DNA of 64,000 nt from Peptoclostridium litorale DSM 5388 (GCF_900141635.1 NZ_FSRH01000006.1:44488-108487), one strand, 5' to 3'; counted from the first letter of the stretch, positions 8,749 through 17,376 are shown. A program made the numbers and translations. Notes: generated by a model not told the origin, from the sequence alone.

Positions 8749-8781
8749 AAAAAAGACGCCTTTACCGGGCGTCTTTTTTTG
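8749..8781. terminator. Bidirectional terminator
   Basis: GACGCC (8755-8760) and GGCGTC (8768-8773) flanked by A and T runs on both sides (AAAAAA stem extension and TTTTTTT). It ends the gene at 8204-8701. Confidence 0.85.
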
Positions 8782-8905
8782 AATATCAAATAGATTGCAT
8801 TGGGTATTAATATAGGATATATCATAAAATTTTAAATGCTCCTTTGACTGGAGCACTGTAAAGATCAAATCTAATCACTATGATAACCGCTGGAGGTGCG
8901 TTGAA

Positions 8906-9817
8906 ATGGAAGATAGACTGAATGGAATGATTCTGGGATCGCTCGTCGGAGACTCTCTTTCTCTTGGAGCTCACGGGATATACGATACTGATAGAATCAA
9001 GCATGAATTTGGAACAATAAAGGATATTACTGCTCCGCCAAAAGACTCTTTCCACAAAAACAAAACCGCCGGAGAGCACACTCACTACGGAGATCAAACT
9101 TTGTTTTTACTCAAAAACATATACGAAAACGCCGGTTTTGACTCTGAACACTTTAAAAACAACTGGCTGTTGTTCATGAACTCATACAACGGATATATAG
9201 ACAGTGCTACTGAAAAAACTCTTGAAAATATGAATTCAAATAAAAACCCTTCTGGCTCAGACTCTGATGACATGGCGGGAGCATCTCGAATAGCTCCAAT
9301 AATGCTGTATTATTATTCCAATATTGAAAAAGTCGTTGAATTTTCAATCCAGCAGACAAAAACCACTCACAACAACAAGCTTGTAGTTGACATAAGTAAA
9401 TTCTTCGCCTATATGTTGTTTTATGTGTTGCGAGGAGACAACCCTCAGGCCGCCATAAAAAAGGCTTCAGACATATTTGACAGGGAATACATCATAAATC
9501 AATATGTAAACATGGCATTCGAAAGCTGCGATGACAATTCAATAGATACAATAAGGCGTTTCGGGCAGGAGTGCTCTGCAAAAGGCGCCTTTCCTTCAGC
9601 TTTGCACATAATAATAAAATACCATGATGATTTTGAGAAAGCCCTTGTACAAAATGTGATGTCCGGTGGAGATTCAGCTGCGCGAGCTCTTATTATAGGC
9701 GCCGTTTTAGGCGCTTATAAGGGGGAAAGTGCCATTCCAAAACGCTGGCTTAAAGAGATGAAAAGCTACGGTGATGTCATCACAATAATAGGCTCTAAAG
9801 CCTCACAGCCACTGTAG
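8906..9817 (+). CDS. ADP-ribosylglycohydrolase family protein
   Basis: Member of the DraG-like ADP-ribosylglycohydrolase family, 303 aa. The N-terminal GSLVGDSLSLGAHGIYD, the central SDDMAGASRIAPIM and the C-terminal GGDSAARALIIGAVLGA match the metal-binding segments of this fold, with the closing Gly-Gly-Asp-Ser pattern kept. Family members remove ADP-ribose from proteins or other acceptors using two metal ions. No DraT-like ADP-ribosyltransferase or nitrogenase gene is in the window, so the substrate is open. GGAGGTGCG precedes the ATG by 5 nt. It has its own terminator and looks monocistronic. Confidence 0.85.
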   Translation: MEDRLNGMILGSLVGDSLSLGAHGIYDTDRIKHEFGTIKDITAPPKDSFHKNKTAGEHTHYGDQTLFLLKNIYENAGFDSEHFKNNWLLFMNSYNGYIDSATEKTLENMNSNKNPSGSDSDDMAGASRIAPIMLYYYSNIEKVVEFSIQQTKTTHNNKLVVDISKFFAYMLFYVLRGDNPQAAIKKASDIFDREYIINQYVNMAFESCDDNSIDTIRRFGQECSAKGAFPSALHIIIKYHDDFEKALVQNVMSGGDSAARALIIGAVLGAYKGESAIPKRWLKEMKSYGDVITIIGSKASQPL

Positions 9818-9871
9818 CGCTTAAAACTAACGGGTTTACCTTAGAGGGGCAAAAATGAAAATCTCATAGTA

Positions 9872-9927
9872 AATCACATAAAAAAGAGTGGGTTTCGAAA
9901 TGAAATCACACTCTTTTTTATGTGATT
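9872..9927 (+). terminator. Long-stem terminator
   Basis: AATCACATAAAAAAGAGTG (9872-9890) is matched by its perfect complement at 9909-9927, a 19-bp stem containing the T run. It follows the ADP-ribosylglycohydrolase gene and faces sdpI, so it can act in both directions. Confidence 0.75.
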
Positions 9928-10061
9928 ATATATAAGATCCTATCCCTTCAAATTAAAATAGACTACAAAACCGCCAAATATCATATTTCTGAAACACAAA
10001 ATAATATTCACCTCATAACTAATTATATATGTTTAAAGCAAATACTTATAATTCTTGCTGC

Positions 10062-10571
10062 TTATCTAGTTTTAATTCCTTTGAATTTTTTATTATAGTG
10101 AATTAATAAATATAATAAAGGGATTGCAAACCATATAAATTGGCATATTTGAACAACGATAGCTGAATCAAAATAAAAACTTAAAACAAACATTGATATC
10201 GCTATAAGAAATGATAAATAAGCAAAAATCTTAGTTGCTTTTCTCCAGACTTTTTCATCACCTATAGCCCAAGGATTTGTTGTTTCCATATTTTTATAAA
10301 TTTGTATTTTAGGTAGTAGATTTCCAAAGTACATAATCACTATAGCGTTTATACCAATAATTATCTTATCATTAATTTCATTTGAAAATAACTCATCTAA
10401 ACCTAACACAGGTGATAGCTCTCGACCTAAAATAACTATTAAAAATAATATCTGTATACATCTAGCCGTTTTAACTTTAGGATTCTCTTTTGATAGTCCT
10501 AAAATTTCGGGAGCTTTTATATATGCTCCAAGTATCCATATAACAAGTAAAATCAATCCTATTCTTCCCAT
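10062..10571 (-). CDS. sdpI: SdpI-family membrane protein
   Basis: Membrane protein of 169 aa with about five hydrophobic segments. The conserved stretch GNLLPKIQIYKN...NPWAIGDEKVWRK near residues 93-120 is the signature of the SdpI/YhfL family. SdpI of Bacillus subtilis gives immunity to the killing factor SDP and holds the repressor SdpR at the membrane. Many relatives outside that system are simply paired with an ArsR-type autorepressor, as here. It follows sdpR by 9 nt in one operon. No sdpABC toxin genes are present. Codon use is visibly more AT-rich than in the neighbours, which suggests horizontal arrival. Confidence 0.82.
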   Translation of the reverse strand: MGRIGLILLVIWILGAYIKAPEILGLSKENPKVKTARCIQILFLIVILGRELSPVLGLDELFSNEINDKIIIGINAIVIMYFGNLLPKIQIYKNMETTNPWAIGDEKVWRKATKIFAYLSFLIAISMFVLSFYFDSAIVVQICQFIWFAIPLLYLLIHYNKKFKGIKTR

Positions 10572-10580
10572 ATTATCCTC

Positions 10581-10841
10581 CTATTTATTTGTAAAAATAT
10601 CTAAAAAGTTTCCGAGAACCTCTTGAATAACGGAGGTATTTATAGAGTAAATTAAAAATTGTCCTTTTTTCTCTGAGCTTATAAGTTCTGCCGCTTTTAA
10701 AATGTCTAAATGCTTAGATATGGCCGGCTTAGACATTTTAAAATGACTAGAAATTTCTCCTGCATTCATATCTCGCTCATTAAGTAATTTTAAAATTTCT
10801 CTCCGAGTTTCATCACTTAATGCTTTAAATACTTTAACCAT
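10581..10841 (-). CDS. sdpR: SdpR-family ArsR autorepressor
   Basis: Winged-helix repressor of the ArsR type, 86 aa. The core LSDETRREILKLLNERDMNAGEIS is followed by the recognition helix MSKPAISKHLDILKAAELI. No ArsR metal-binding cysteine pair is present, as expected for the SdpR branch. The ATG at 10841 is preceded by GGAGGTGTAT; an upstream GTG in frame at 10853 is less likely. The start codon and ribosome-binding site lie inside a 56-bp perfect palindrome that probably holds the operator. Autoregulation of the sdpR-sdpI operon is inferred from the family and from this palindrome. Confidence 0.85.
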   Translation of the reverse strand: MVKVFKALSDETRREILKLLNERDMNAGEISSHFKMSKPAISKHLDILKAAELISSEKKGQFLIYSINTSVIQEVLGNFLDIFTNK

Positions 10842-10896
10842 ATACACCTCCATTAAACATTTAACTATTTAGTTAAATGTTTAATGGAGGTGTATA
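10841..10896. promoter_or_regulatory. 56-bp perfect palindrome at sdpR start
   Basis: Two 27-bp arms (10841-10867 and 10870-10896) are exact reverse complements around a TT centre. The core reads TTAACTATTTAGTTAA. The outer part duplicates the sdpR ribosome-binding site GGAGGTGTATA on the opposite strand. The core is a likely operator for SdpR. In RNA the structure would bury the ribosome-binding site of sdpR. Confidence 0.85.
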
Positions 10897-11064
10897 AGTA
10901 ACAATGTTATAAATTGCAACCCCTTTGAAATAATTTCAATAAAAAATTATCGTGTTAAGGATAGTATGAATAGATTTTTACTATATGGAATGGAGTTCAA
11001 TAAAACATCTCTTTTTATGAACATAATTTTAAAGCACTAAAATTCAAATGGATAAAACCTAGTT

Positions 11065-11110
11065 ATTTCGTAAAAAATCACAACCAATTGGTTGTGATTT
11101 TTTACGAAAT
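11065..11110. terminator. 46-bp perfect palindrome, bidirectional terminator
   Basis: Arms of 23 bp are exact reverse complements around AATT. The stem AATCACAACC/GGTTGTGATT is followed by TTTTTT on either strand. It lies just after the DUF1836 gene and probably terminates it. Confidence 0.75.
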
Positions 11111-11130
11111 TTTACTTGATCTATATAGTC

Positions 11131-11721
11131 CTATTTAAAAAACTTGTCTATTATCTTCTCTGCAAGCCTCTTGTTCGCATGGGCTTTTGCTATTAACATT
11201 ATTACAGTCAAAAATAGCTCGGCTTTTTCCTTTATGTCTGCTTCCTCTTGGCTCACCTCGTTTGTCTTTGCCCTTATGACATTGTATTTTTCTTCTATAT
11301 CCTGTTTGAAGTCTTCGAATTCAAGTGATTTGAGTTCAAGGAATATTGAGTATATGTCCTCAAGCGGTATCACGTCGTCTTCTGTTGTGCTCATGTCATT
11401 TAGTATTGGCGCTATAAGAGCTTTTATGTCGTCAAGCGATAGCACCTGCTTTAAATAGTATACCAGAAGCATCAGTATCATGTGGTCTTTGGAGTACTTC
11501 TTGTTTTTGGGAGGCATTAGTATGCCCAGTTTTGTATAATTGTTGATCATTGTCTTTGTAAGTGTCTTCTCGCTGCTGTCCCTCTTGAGATTTTTTAGCC
11601 TGTCGTCAATAAAACCTGTAACCTGTTCCATATAGAGTTCAATGTCCGGTATGTCGGCAAGCTCTATGTTTTCTGAAAGCGACATCTCATCAACCACTTT
11701 GTTGATTTCATCTGTTTTCAT
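11131..11721 (-). CDS. DUF1836 MerR-like regulator
   Basis: DUF1836 family protein of about 196 aa. The middle part (SSEKTLTKTMINNYTKLGILMPPKNKKYSKDH in the region 55-90) looks like the winged-helix recognition region of MerR proteins, and a helical C-terminus follows. The family is common in Firmicutes and is thought to regulate transcription, but no target is established. The ATG at 11721 follows AAGGGGTGAAA; the in-frame ATG further upstream lacks a site. It is divergent from the cation exchanger at 12054, and a shared 16-bp motif lies in front of both genes, which suggests that it controls itself and the exchanger. Confidence 0.8.
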   Translation of the reverse strand: MKTDEINKVVDEMSLSENIELADIPDIELYMEQVTGFIDDRLKNLKRDSSEKTLTKTMINNYTKLGILMPPKNKKYSKDHMILMLLVYYLKQVLSLDDIKALIAPILNDMSTTEDDVIPLEDIYSIFLELKSLEFEDFKQDIEEKYNVIRAKTNEVSQEEADIKEKAELFLTVIMLIAKAHANKRLAEKIIDKFFK

Positions 11722-11770
11722 ATTTTCACCCCTTAATATCATCTATATTATATATATTACATCAAATATA

Positions 11771-11786
11771 TAGTATTGAAAACTAC
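11771..11786. promoter_or_regulatory. Shared 16-bp motif, copy 1
   Basis: TAGTATTGAAAACTAC, about 50 bp before the DUF1836 start. It matches the copy at 11952-11967 in 14 of 16 positions, and its ends form a near inverted repeat (TAGT...ACTA). It is a candidate operator of the DUF1836 protein. Confidence 0.45.
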
Positions 11787-11951
11787 GTTTCAGCATTACA
11801 GTAATATAAAAACACAACATTTATACCAAAACTTAGATTAAGCTATATAAATTTAGAATTAACGTCATAATCGCTTTTAATCTCTTTTTTTAACCTTAAA
11901 TGCTATTTGAAATCATTCATACATCGATATATTATATACATATGCATTACA

Positions 11952-11967
11952 TAGTTTTAAAAACTAC
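11952..11967. promoter_or_regulatory. Shared 16-bp motif, copy 2
   Basis: TAGTTTTAAAAACTAC, about 87 bp before the cation exchanger start. It pairs with the copy at 11771-11786 on the other side of the divergent intergenic region and is almost palindromic (TAGTTTT/AAAACTA). Confidence 0.45.
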
Positions 11968-12053
11968 ATTATGTATTTAATGTAATGATATTTTGGGTTT
12001 TTAACATTCAGCTGACCCTGCATGTTCACGGCAGCTTATCAGGAGGAGATTTT

Positions 12054-13070
12054 ATGTTTCATTGGATTCAAAGCATCCCCGTAGCAGTGATAGTTTTCAT
12101 TGTGATGTCGTATGTAATAAGCAAGGCCTCGGACTGGCTTGGAGACGCCCTTCACATTCTGGGCAAAAAGCTTAACATACCTACATCGATACGTGGAGCC
12201 ACATTTGACGCTGTAAGTTCTTCATTTCCCGAATTCACAACTGCAATGGTTGCAGTACTTGTGTACAAGAATTTTAATGACGTTGGAATTCCAACAGTTG
12301 CAGGCTCTGCCATATTCAACATACTTATAATACCTATGGCCAGCATATTCGCTTTCAAGGGTGCAAAAATCGCACTGAATGTCGACAAAAAGGTTGCACT
12401 AAGGGACATGGGCTTTTACATCGTTTCCGTTATCGCCCTTACACTTTTCACATACAGCGGATCTTATGGAATGGTGTCAGGAATGGTTTTAATATCAATT
12501 TATGTAGCTTATCTGGCAGTTCTTTATGCTCAGGCTAAAAAGCACATACTTGAAAACACAGGATCTGAAGCTTCCGATGAAGACGAGCCTTGCGAAGATA
12601 TGAGCTATTCTAAAATACTTATGATATCTGCGGCATCAATGCTTGCCATATGGGTGAGTATAGACGCTCTTGTTCAATCTGCAATTGTCGTTTCAGCCGG
12701 ACTTGGAATACCTGCATATATAGTATCCGTAATAATACTTTCTGGATGTACTTCAATTCCAGACATGCTGCTTTCCATAAAATCAGCTTCAAAAGGCGAT
12801 GCCGATGCTGCAATATCAAACGCAATAGGCTCAAACATATTCGATATATGCATATGCCTTGGAGTTCCTATGATGCTGGCCGGACAAAACCTGCCTGCTA
12901 ATTTTTCTCAAAACGTTGGCGTCTTAGGATTCGTATTCGGATCAGTGGCCCTTACAGGATTTCTTATTACAGGTCAAAAAGATGTCGGCAAAAGACATGC
13001 GCTTGCAATGTTCAGTCTCTATGCAGTATTCGTAGGTTATATAGCCATTAATGCTTTTACAATTTTCTAA
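12054..13070 (+). CDS. Na+/Ca2+ exchanger-type antiporter
   Basis: Cation antiporter of the CaCA superfamily, about 338 aa with ten hydrophobic segments. Both alpha repeats are visible: GATFDAVSSSFPEFTTA at about residues 47-63, and GCTSIPDMLLSI...NAIGSNIFDICICLG at about 235-275. The acidic and serine/proline residues that bind cation are kept. Between the halves lies an acidic loop (EASDEDEPCEDM), usual in this family. It probably exports Ca2+ or a related cation against Na+ or H+ at the cytoplasmic membrane. The ATG follows AGGAGGAGATTTT; the frame upstream of it has no site. A strong terminator follows. Confidence 0.87.
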   Translation: MFHWIQSIPVAVIVFIVMSYVISKASDWLGDALHILGKKLNIPTSIRGATFDAVSSSFPEFTTAMVAVLVYKNFNDVGIPTVAGSAIFNILIIPMASIFAFKGAKIALNVDKKVALRDMGFYIVSVIALTLFTYSGSYGMVSGMVLISIYVAYLAVLYAQAKKHILENTGSEASDEDEPCEDMSYSKILMISAASMLAIWVSIDALVQSAIVVSAGLGIPAYIVSVIILSGCTSIPDMLLSIKSASKGDADAAISNAIGSNIFDICICLGVPMMLAGQNLPANFSQNVGVLGFVFGSVALTGFLITGQKDVGKRHALAMFSLYAVFVGYIAINAFTIF

Positions 13071-13086
13071 TCAATCCAACAAATAG

Positions 13087-13126
13087 AAAAGCCCCGAGTG
13101 CAGAAATTTCTGCACTCGGGGCTTTT
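13087..13126. terminator. Strong bidirectional terminator
   Basis: A 20-bp perfect arm starting AAAAGCCCCGAGTGCAG is followed at once by its complement and a TTTT tail. It ends the exchanger gene and can also serve the convergent lipoprotein gene. Confidence 0.92.
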
Positions 13127-13193
13127 CGTATAAACTCTTGCACGTCTATACAATCCCGATAAAAATAATGTATTTAATCAACAGTAAATTCAC

Positions 13194-14621
13194 CTACTCG
13201 AAATTTTTTGCGTATTTTGGATTGAGTCCTTCATTAAGCTCCGATATAGGTATTTCAAATGTCGGTATCCCGTCTGCATACGAAGCTATTTCATAAAGGC
13301 CAAAATAAACTCCTATCCTGTCGTCATTTATATAGAAAGGCTGGTCATCAGCTATCCCCTCAAAACCCTGGTATGGGATATATGCGTCTTCAACGCTTTC
13401 ACCCCTGCTTAAAGCCTCGTTTATATACTGCTGCTTTATCCCGTCTATCTGCCTGTATATGTTCTTGTCTATTACAGACTTGTAGTTGAAATCCTCTTTG
13501 AAAAGCTTGTCATAAGTTATAAGCTCTCCTGTTTCAAGGTCTATATTGTATGATACGTCAGTGTGCATTCCATGCGCTCCGCCTGTGTATTCATAATAGA
13601 CAACATAAAGGCTAAGTATTCCTTCCTGGTTGCATTTTTCTTCAAAACTTATAGAAGCTACATATGGCCTTGGATTTGGCTCAAAAGTCTTCATGTCCTC
13701 ATAATCTTCTTTGGCCGTCACTTCAAATTCATTCTTAAAGTCCGTGATTTCCTTTTCAATCATCGAATTTATCTTTTCCTGGACTGCACTATCTGAAAGA
13801 CCTGCAATCACAGGCATGCTTATGTCCTCGTCTATCCACGCCTCTTGAAGGCTTACCTTTTTAGCCACAACATCCACAGCATAGGGCTTTAATTTGACAT
13901 TTGTGTCTATCGAGTCTCCAAAAACTTCAAAAGGAATGTTGAATTCAAAATACTTATCCTGGTCGGAACCTATCTCATAGGGCTCGAATGAAAGCACTAC
14001 GCTTGAACCATCTATATAGTAGGCCTGCTCATTGTCTATCTTTACAGCATACTTCTTGCCGTTCATATCAAGGTTTTCCGTGATGTATTTTTCCATGGTT
14101 TCCTTGTAGCTGCCATCTTTGAACAGCTTTCCAATCTCTATGTCCTTTCCCGTGTTAACGTCTATATTGTATACTTTGTTTATCGAGTAACCGTATTCCC
14201 CTTCTTTGACAGTTTTACTCATCAGTATGCTGACTATTTTCCCGTCGCTATGTTTAACTTCATAGTCTACCGAAGCAGTCTTGCTATAGTCGTCTTCATA
14301 CGCGTCTTCAATGATGAGCCTTGCTGACTGCGCCTGCATATCAATGAATTCATCAGCTTCCTCTTGAAACCGGCGGTTTATCCTCTCCTGTACCTTTTTG
14401 TCGCTTATCCCCTCTACTACTGGAACATTTCCTTCTCCCTTGAAAATGCCCTCATCGATATTTATTGCCTTGCTCGTAATCTGAATGTTTTGAACCTCAC
14501 TCGCCTGAGCACTTGAGCCACTGCTTTCCGCTTCGCCCTGAACGCATCCTGAAAATAGAGCCAGCGCTGCAGCCACCATTATTCCCGCAGTAAAACGTGA
14601 AATCCTCTTATTGTATTTCAT
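13194..14621 (-). CDS. Lipoprotein with two RsiV-like domains
   Basis: Surface lipoprotein of 475 aa. The signal peptide ends in the lipobox FSGC (near residue 26), followed by a Ser-rich linker. The rest is an internal duplication of a DUF4163/DUF3298 module. Each half starts with a VPVVEGISDKKVQERIN or MPVIAGLSDSAVQEKIN segment, and the second half carries SYNIDLETGELITYDKLF. This is the extracellular fold of RsiV, the lysozyme-sensing anti-sigma factor. There is no transmembrane anchor with a cytoplasmic anti-sigma part here, so a direct anti-sigma role is unlikely. It could bind a cell-wall ligand or an inhibitor. GAGGGGATAAT precedes the ATG. Confidence 0.82.
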   Translation of the reverse strand: MKYNKRISRFTAGIMVAAALALFSGCVQGEAESSGSSAQASEVQNIQITSKAINIDEGIFKGEGNVPVVEGISDKKVQERINRRFQEEADEFIDMQAQSARLIIEDAYEDDYSKTASVDYEVKHSDGKIVSILMSKTVKEGEYGYSINKVYNIDVNTGKDIEIGKLFKDGSYKETMEKYITENLDMNGKKYAVKIDNEQAYYIDGSSVVLSFEPYEIGSDQDKYFEFNIPFEVFGDSIDTNVKLKPYAVDVVAKKVSLQEAWIDEDISMPVIAGLSDSAVQEKINSMIEKEITDFKNEFEVTAKEDYEDMKTFEPNPRPYVASISFEEKCNQEGILSLYVVYYEYTGGAHGMHTDVSYNIDLETGELITYDKLFKEDFNYKSVIDKNIYRQIDGIKQQYINEALSRGESVEDAYIPYQGFEGIADDQPFYINDDRIGVYFGLYEIASYADGIPTFEIPISELNEGLNPKYAKNFE

Positions 14622-14742
14622 ATTATCCCCTCCATATGTTTTATACTATCATTATATTCAACAAGGGATGTCATTTGGTTACAAAATTACTACACTTGTT
14701 TTGCATTGCAATTTTTAACATGAATATCACTTACAGTTCGGC

Positions 14743-15828
14743 TTATTTTATTACACTTTCGATTATGCCTCCCCCTATGACCTCGTCATCGCTGTAAAAC
14801 ACGGCGGCCTGACCCGGAGTAACCGCCCTTTCAGGCCTGTCAAATTCCACCCTTGCAAGCCCTTCGTCGGTAATACTTATTGTAGCATCCAAAAAAAGCC
14901 CCCAGTGGCACACCTTGACCTTCGCCCTTATGTCTCCCCGTGGCCTTTCAAAAGGTATGAAATTCGGTCTGCTTGCAATAAATCCATTTGAGTAGGTATC
15001 CTTGTCGTCTCCAAGTATGACCTCGCTTTTTTCAGAGTCTATGCCAATTACAAACAGTCCCTTTGCGATGTCTATACCAAGCCCCCTTTTTTGGCCTATT
15101 GTATAGTTTGATATCCCGCTGTGCATACCGAGTATCTTTCCGTCTTTGTGCCTGAATATACCTTCCTTTACCTTTTCCGGCGCATTTTCTTTCATATACC
15201 TTTTGTGATTCCCGTCCGGTATGAAGCATATGCCCGTGCTGTCCTTCTTTTTGGCTATTTGAGGATCTACATTCAATGCAATTTTCCTAACCTGTGATTT
15301 GTCTTCAATGCCCGAAAGAGGGAATATTATGTGCCTGAGCTGTTCCTGGCTCAGTGAGTGCATAACATAGGCCTGATCTTTCCTGTTCGCCTTTCCCCTC
15401 ATAAGCCTGTACCTTGAAGTATTATCGTCATATACGACATCGGCATAGTGTCCTGTTGCTATATAATACGCTCCGATTTCATGCGCATATTCCATGAATT
15501 TCCCAAATTTTATTTTCCTGTTGCATATTACACACGGGTTTGGCGTCCTCCCCCTTGAATACTCCTCTATGAAATAGTCCTTTATGTTTTCTTCGAAAAA
15601 AGTTCTCAAGTCAAGAACTCTATGCTCTATTTGAAGCTTTTTCGCAACCCTTGCGGCATCCGCTACAAATGAAGGCTCTACGGCTCTTCCCATATCGTCA
15701 TATTCGTCAAACAACAGCATTGTGACTCCGACAACCTCATATCCCTGCTCCTTTAGCATGTATGCGGCCGTAGTGCTGTCAACTCCTCCGCTAAGACCTA
15801 TTGCCACCTTGTTCTTGTCAAGTTTCAT
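14743..15828 (-). CDS. mnmA: tRNA 2-thiouridylase MnmA
   Basis: Full-length MnmA, 361 aa. It puts sulfur on U34 of the Lys, Glu and Gln tRNAs, using ATP and persulfide from a cysteine desulfurase. The ATP pyrophosphatase loop GLSGGVDSTTAAYML is at about residues 12-26. The catalytic cysteine pair is in NPCVICNRKIKFG and STGICFIPDG, and GKANRKDQAYVM matches the tRNA-binding region. The C-terminal beta-barrel is complete. The first in-frame TTG is passed over in favour of the next ATG (15828), spaced well from AAAGGTGA. No iscS gene is adjacent. Confidence 0.96.
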   Translation of the reverse strand: MKLDKNKVAIGLSGGVDSTTAAYMLKEQGYEVVGVTMLLFDEYDDMGRAVEPSFVADAARVAKKLQIEHRVLDLRTFFEENIKDYFIEEYSRGRTPNPCVICNRKIKFGKFMEYAHEIGAYYIATGHYADVVYDDNTSRYRLMRGKANRKDQAYVMHSLSQEQLRHIIFPLSGIEDKSQVRKIALNVDPQIAKKKDSTGICFIPDGNHKRYMKENAPEKVKEGIFRHKDGKILGMHSGISNYTIGQKRGLGIDIAKGLFVIGIDSEKSEVILGDDKDTYSNGFIASRPNFIPFERPRGDIRAKVKVCHWGLFLDATISITDEGLARVEFDRPERAVTPGQAAVFYSDDEVIGGGIIESVIK

Positions 15829-15924
15829 CAAATCACCTTTTCCAATAAATTATCCGCCATTACATTTTAATATTTATCTATATGTTATTTCAATACCTTT
15901 GCTGACATACTTAATTGTCGGAGT

Positions 15925-15962
15925 TTTAAAAATCCCCTAGGACTTTAAAGTTCCAGGGGATT
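15925..15962 (-). terminator. Terminator after the M15 peptidase gene
   Basis: AATCCCCT and AGGGGATT with nearly complementary inner arms form a 16-bp stem (15931-15962). Read on the minus strand it is followed by TTTTTAAAAC. Confidence 0.75.
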
Positions 15963-15970
15963 CTTTCCTG

Positions 15971-16747
15971 TTACATATCTATTTTCTTTTGGAAGTGCTG
16001 GTAGTCCTTCATGGTATTCCACTCTCCGCCCCATGTCCAGCCTCTGCTTTTAAATGCATTATAGCAGGTATCTCCCGGCACTATCATTCCTGGTCTCATA
16101 TTTTTCCTGTCCTCGTACTCCGCTCCCCGCTGCGGGGATATTATCGAATTCCTTATATACGGATTCTGGACGGGATTTATGTCTATTGCAATGCCATAGC
16201 TGTGCTTTGAAAGCGATTTTGTTCCATCTACATTCCTAAAGCAAAAGGCAGATGAATTGTTGTCAGCCATGGACAGGTCGTCATCAGCGCCATACTCGTC
16301 AATAAGCCTGATTTTTTCTATCTCAAATCCAGCTTGGTAAAGCTCATTGAATATGTCAATAACTTCGTCCGCCACCTTTTCATGGACTACAAGTTCTCCC
16401 GTATGCCTCTTTTGGTCAAATCCCACATATGTAACAGTCAAGTATTTCAGGTCCTTAATGCCTACAGGCGCATTTTCATTCCACGACACCCCGGTTATCT
16501 TTTCTTCTATGTGCTTTGGTATATCCTCAGACTTGAACACTTCCTCAAACACCTCTTCCTGCTTTTCCTTCTGTAAATCCAAATCCATGATGTCCATTAT
16601 ATACATGTCCTCAAATATATTGAAAATATCCGTGCTTGAAGCCTCGTAAGCCGGATCGAAAGGATATGTCGAAAGGAGCACTGCCCCAAATAGTGCAAGC
16701 GCTCCCGTTTTTAATTTTACTGATTTTTCATCTGATCTGCGCCCCAT
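15971..16747 (-). CDS. M15-family D-alanyl-D-alanine carboxypeptidase-like protein
   Basis: Secreted or membrane-tethered peptidoglycan hydrolase, 258 aa. An N-terminal signal anchor (TGALALFGAVLLSTYPF) is followed by about 90 residues of linker and then the M15 zinc peptidase domain. The motifs SKHSYGIAIDINP (zinc His and Asp) and GGEWNTMKDYQHFQ (catalytic Glu/Asp and third zinc His) are intact. Substrates of the family are D-Ala-D-Ala or L-Ala-D-Glu bonds of peptidoglycan; which one applies cannot be read from the sequence. AAGGAGGATGTA precedes the ATG. It is followed by its own terminator and is monocistronic. Confidence 0.87.
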   Translation of the reverse strand: MGRRSDEKSVKLKTGALALFGAVLLSTYPFDPAYEASSTDIFNIFEDMYIMDIMDLDLQKEKQEEVFEEVFKSEDIPKHIEEKITGVSWNENAPVGIKDLKYLTVTYVGFDQKRHTGELVVHEKVADEVIDIFNELYQAGFEIEKIRLIDEYGADDDLSMADNNSSAFCFRNVDGTKSLSKHSYGIAIDINPVQNPYIRNSIISPQRGAEYEDRKNMRPGMIVPGDTCYNAFKSRGWTWGGEWNTMKDYQHFQKKIDM

Positions 16748-16989
16748 TACATCCTCCTTACAGCCATATGCCGCAGGCTTGGCTTTTCCACTTCTTATTG
16801 TTTTCCACTTGGACTGAATTTATTGAATACTCAAAATGTCAAGTTGTCAAATCAATGCTCTCTTAATATTATACATTTTTTATATTTTTGTTTACAATAT
16901 TTTTCTTTTACAGTTCATCATTAAGGGTAATATTTCAGTATGATGCTTTTTGTAGTCTATAAATTCATAATTTGAAAGGGGATATGAAA

Positions 16990-17319
16990 ATGGCTGTAGA
17001 ACTTGAAAATAAAAAATGCGTTCCATGCTCTATTGGAGACACACCCTTAAACCACAACGACATAATGTCTTTTATGGACATTGTAAGCGACGAGTGGGAG
17101 GTCATAAACGATGTAAAGCTCCAAAGGACTTTTAAGTTCAAAAATTTCAAGGATGCTCTTGAATTCACAAACAATCTTGGAAATCTTGCTGAAAACGAGG
17201 GCCACCATCCGGACATAATGCTCTCATGGGGAAAAGTTGTGGTTTCGTTTACAACCCACAAAATTCACGGCCTCAGTGAAAACGACTTCATAATGGCAAT
17301 GAAAACAGACAAGCTGTAA
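16990..17319 (+). CDS. Pterin-4a-carbinolamine dehydratase-like protein
   Basis: Small protein of about 109 aa of the PhhB/DCoH family. The active-site signature EGHHPDIMLSWGKVVVSFTTH carries the expected histidine pair. Elsewhere the enzyme dehydrates 4a-hydroxytetrahydrobiopterin. Organisms without phenylalanine hydroxylase often still have a copy, perhaps for molybdopterin or other pterin chemistry. An N-terminal Cys-x-x-Cys (KKCVPC) is seen in many members. The start at 16990 lies 8 nt after AAGGGG; an ATG two codons earlier is also possible. A terminator follows. Confidence 0.87.
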   Translation: MAVELENKKCVPCSIGDTPLNHNDIMSFMDIVSDEWEVINDVKLQRTFKFKNFKDALEFTNNLGNLAENEGHHPDIMLSWGKVVVSFTTHKIHGLSENDFIMAMKTDKL

Positions 17320-17376
17320 ACCAAGCGGCCACACCTTTTCAGAAAAAACCTCGCACCACAAGCTTAAGCCAGCTGC

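Noticed and set aside
10062-10841. A full SDP cannibalism toxin-immunity system
   Set aside because: Only the SdpI- and SdpR-like genes are present. There is no sdpA, sdpB or sdpC, and such pairs are widespread without the toxin.
11722-12053. Metal-sensing riboswitch before the cation exchanger
   Set aside because: I looked for yybP-ykoY-like and other conserved cores and found none. Only the AT-rich 16-bp repeats stand out.
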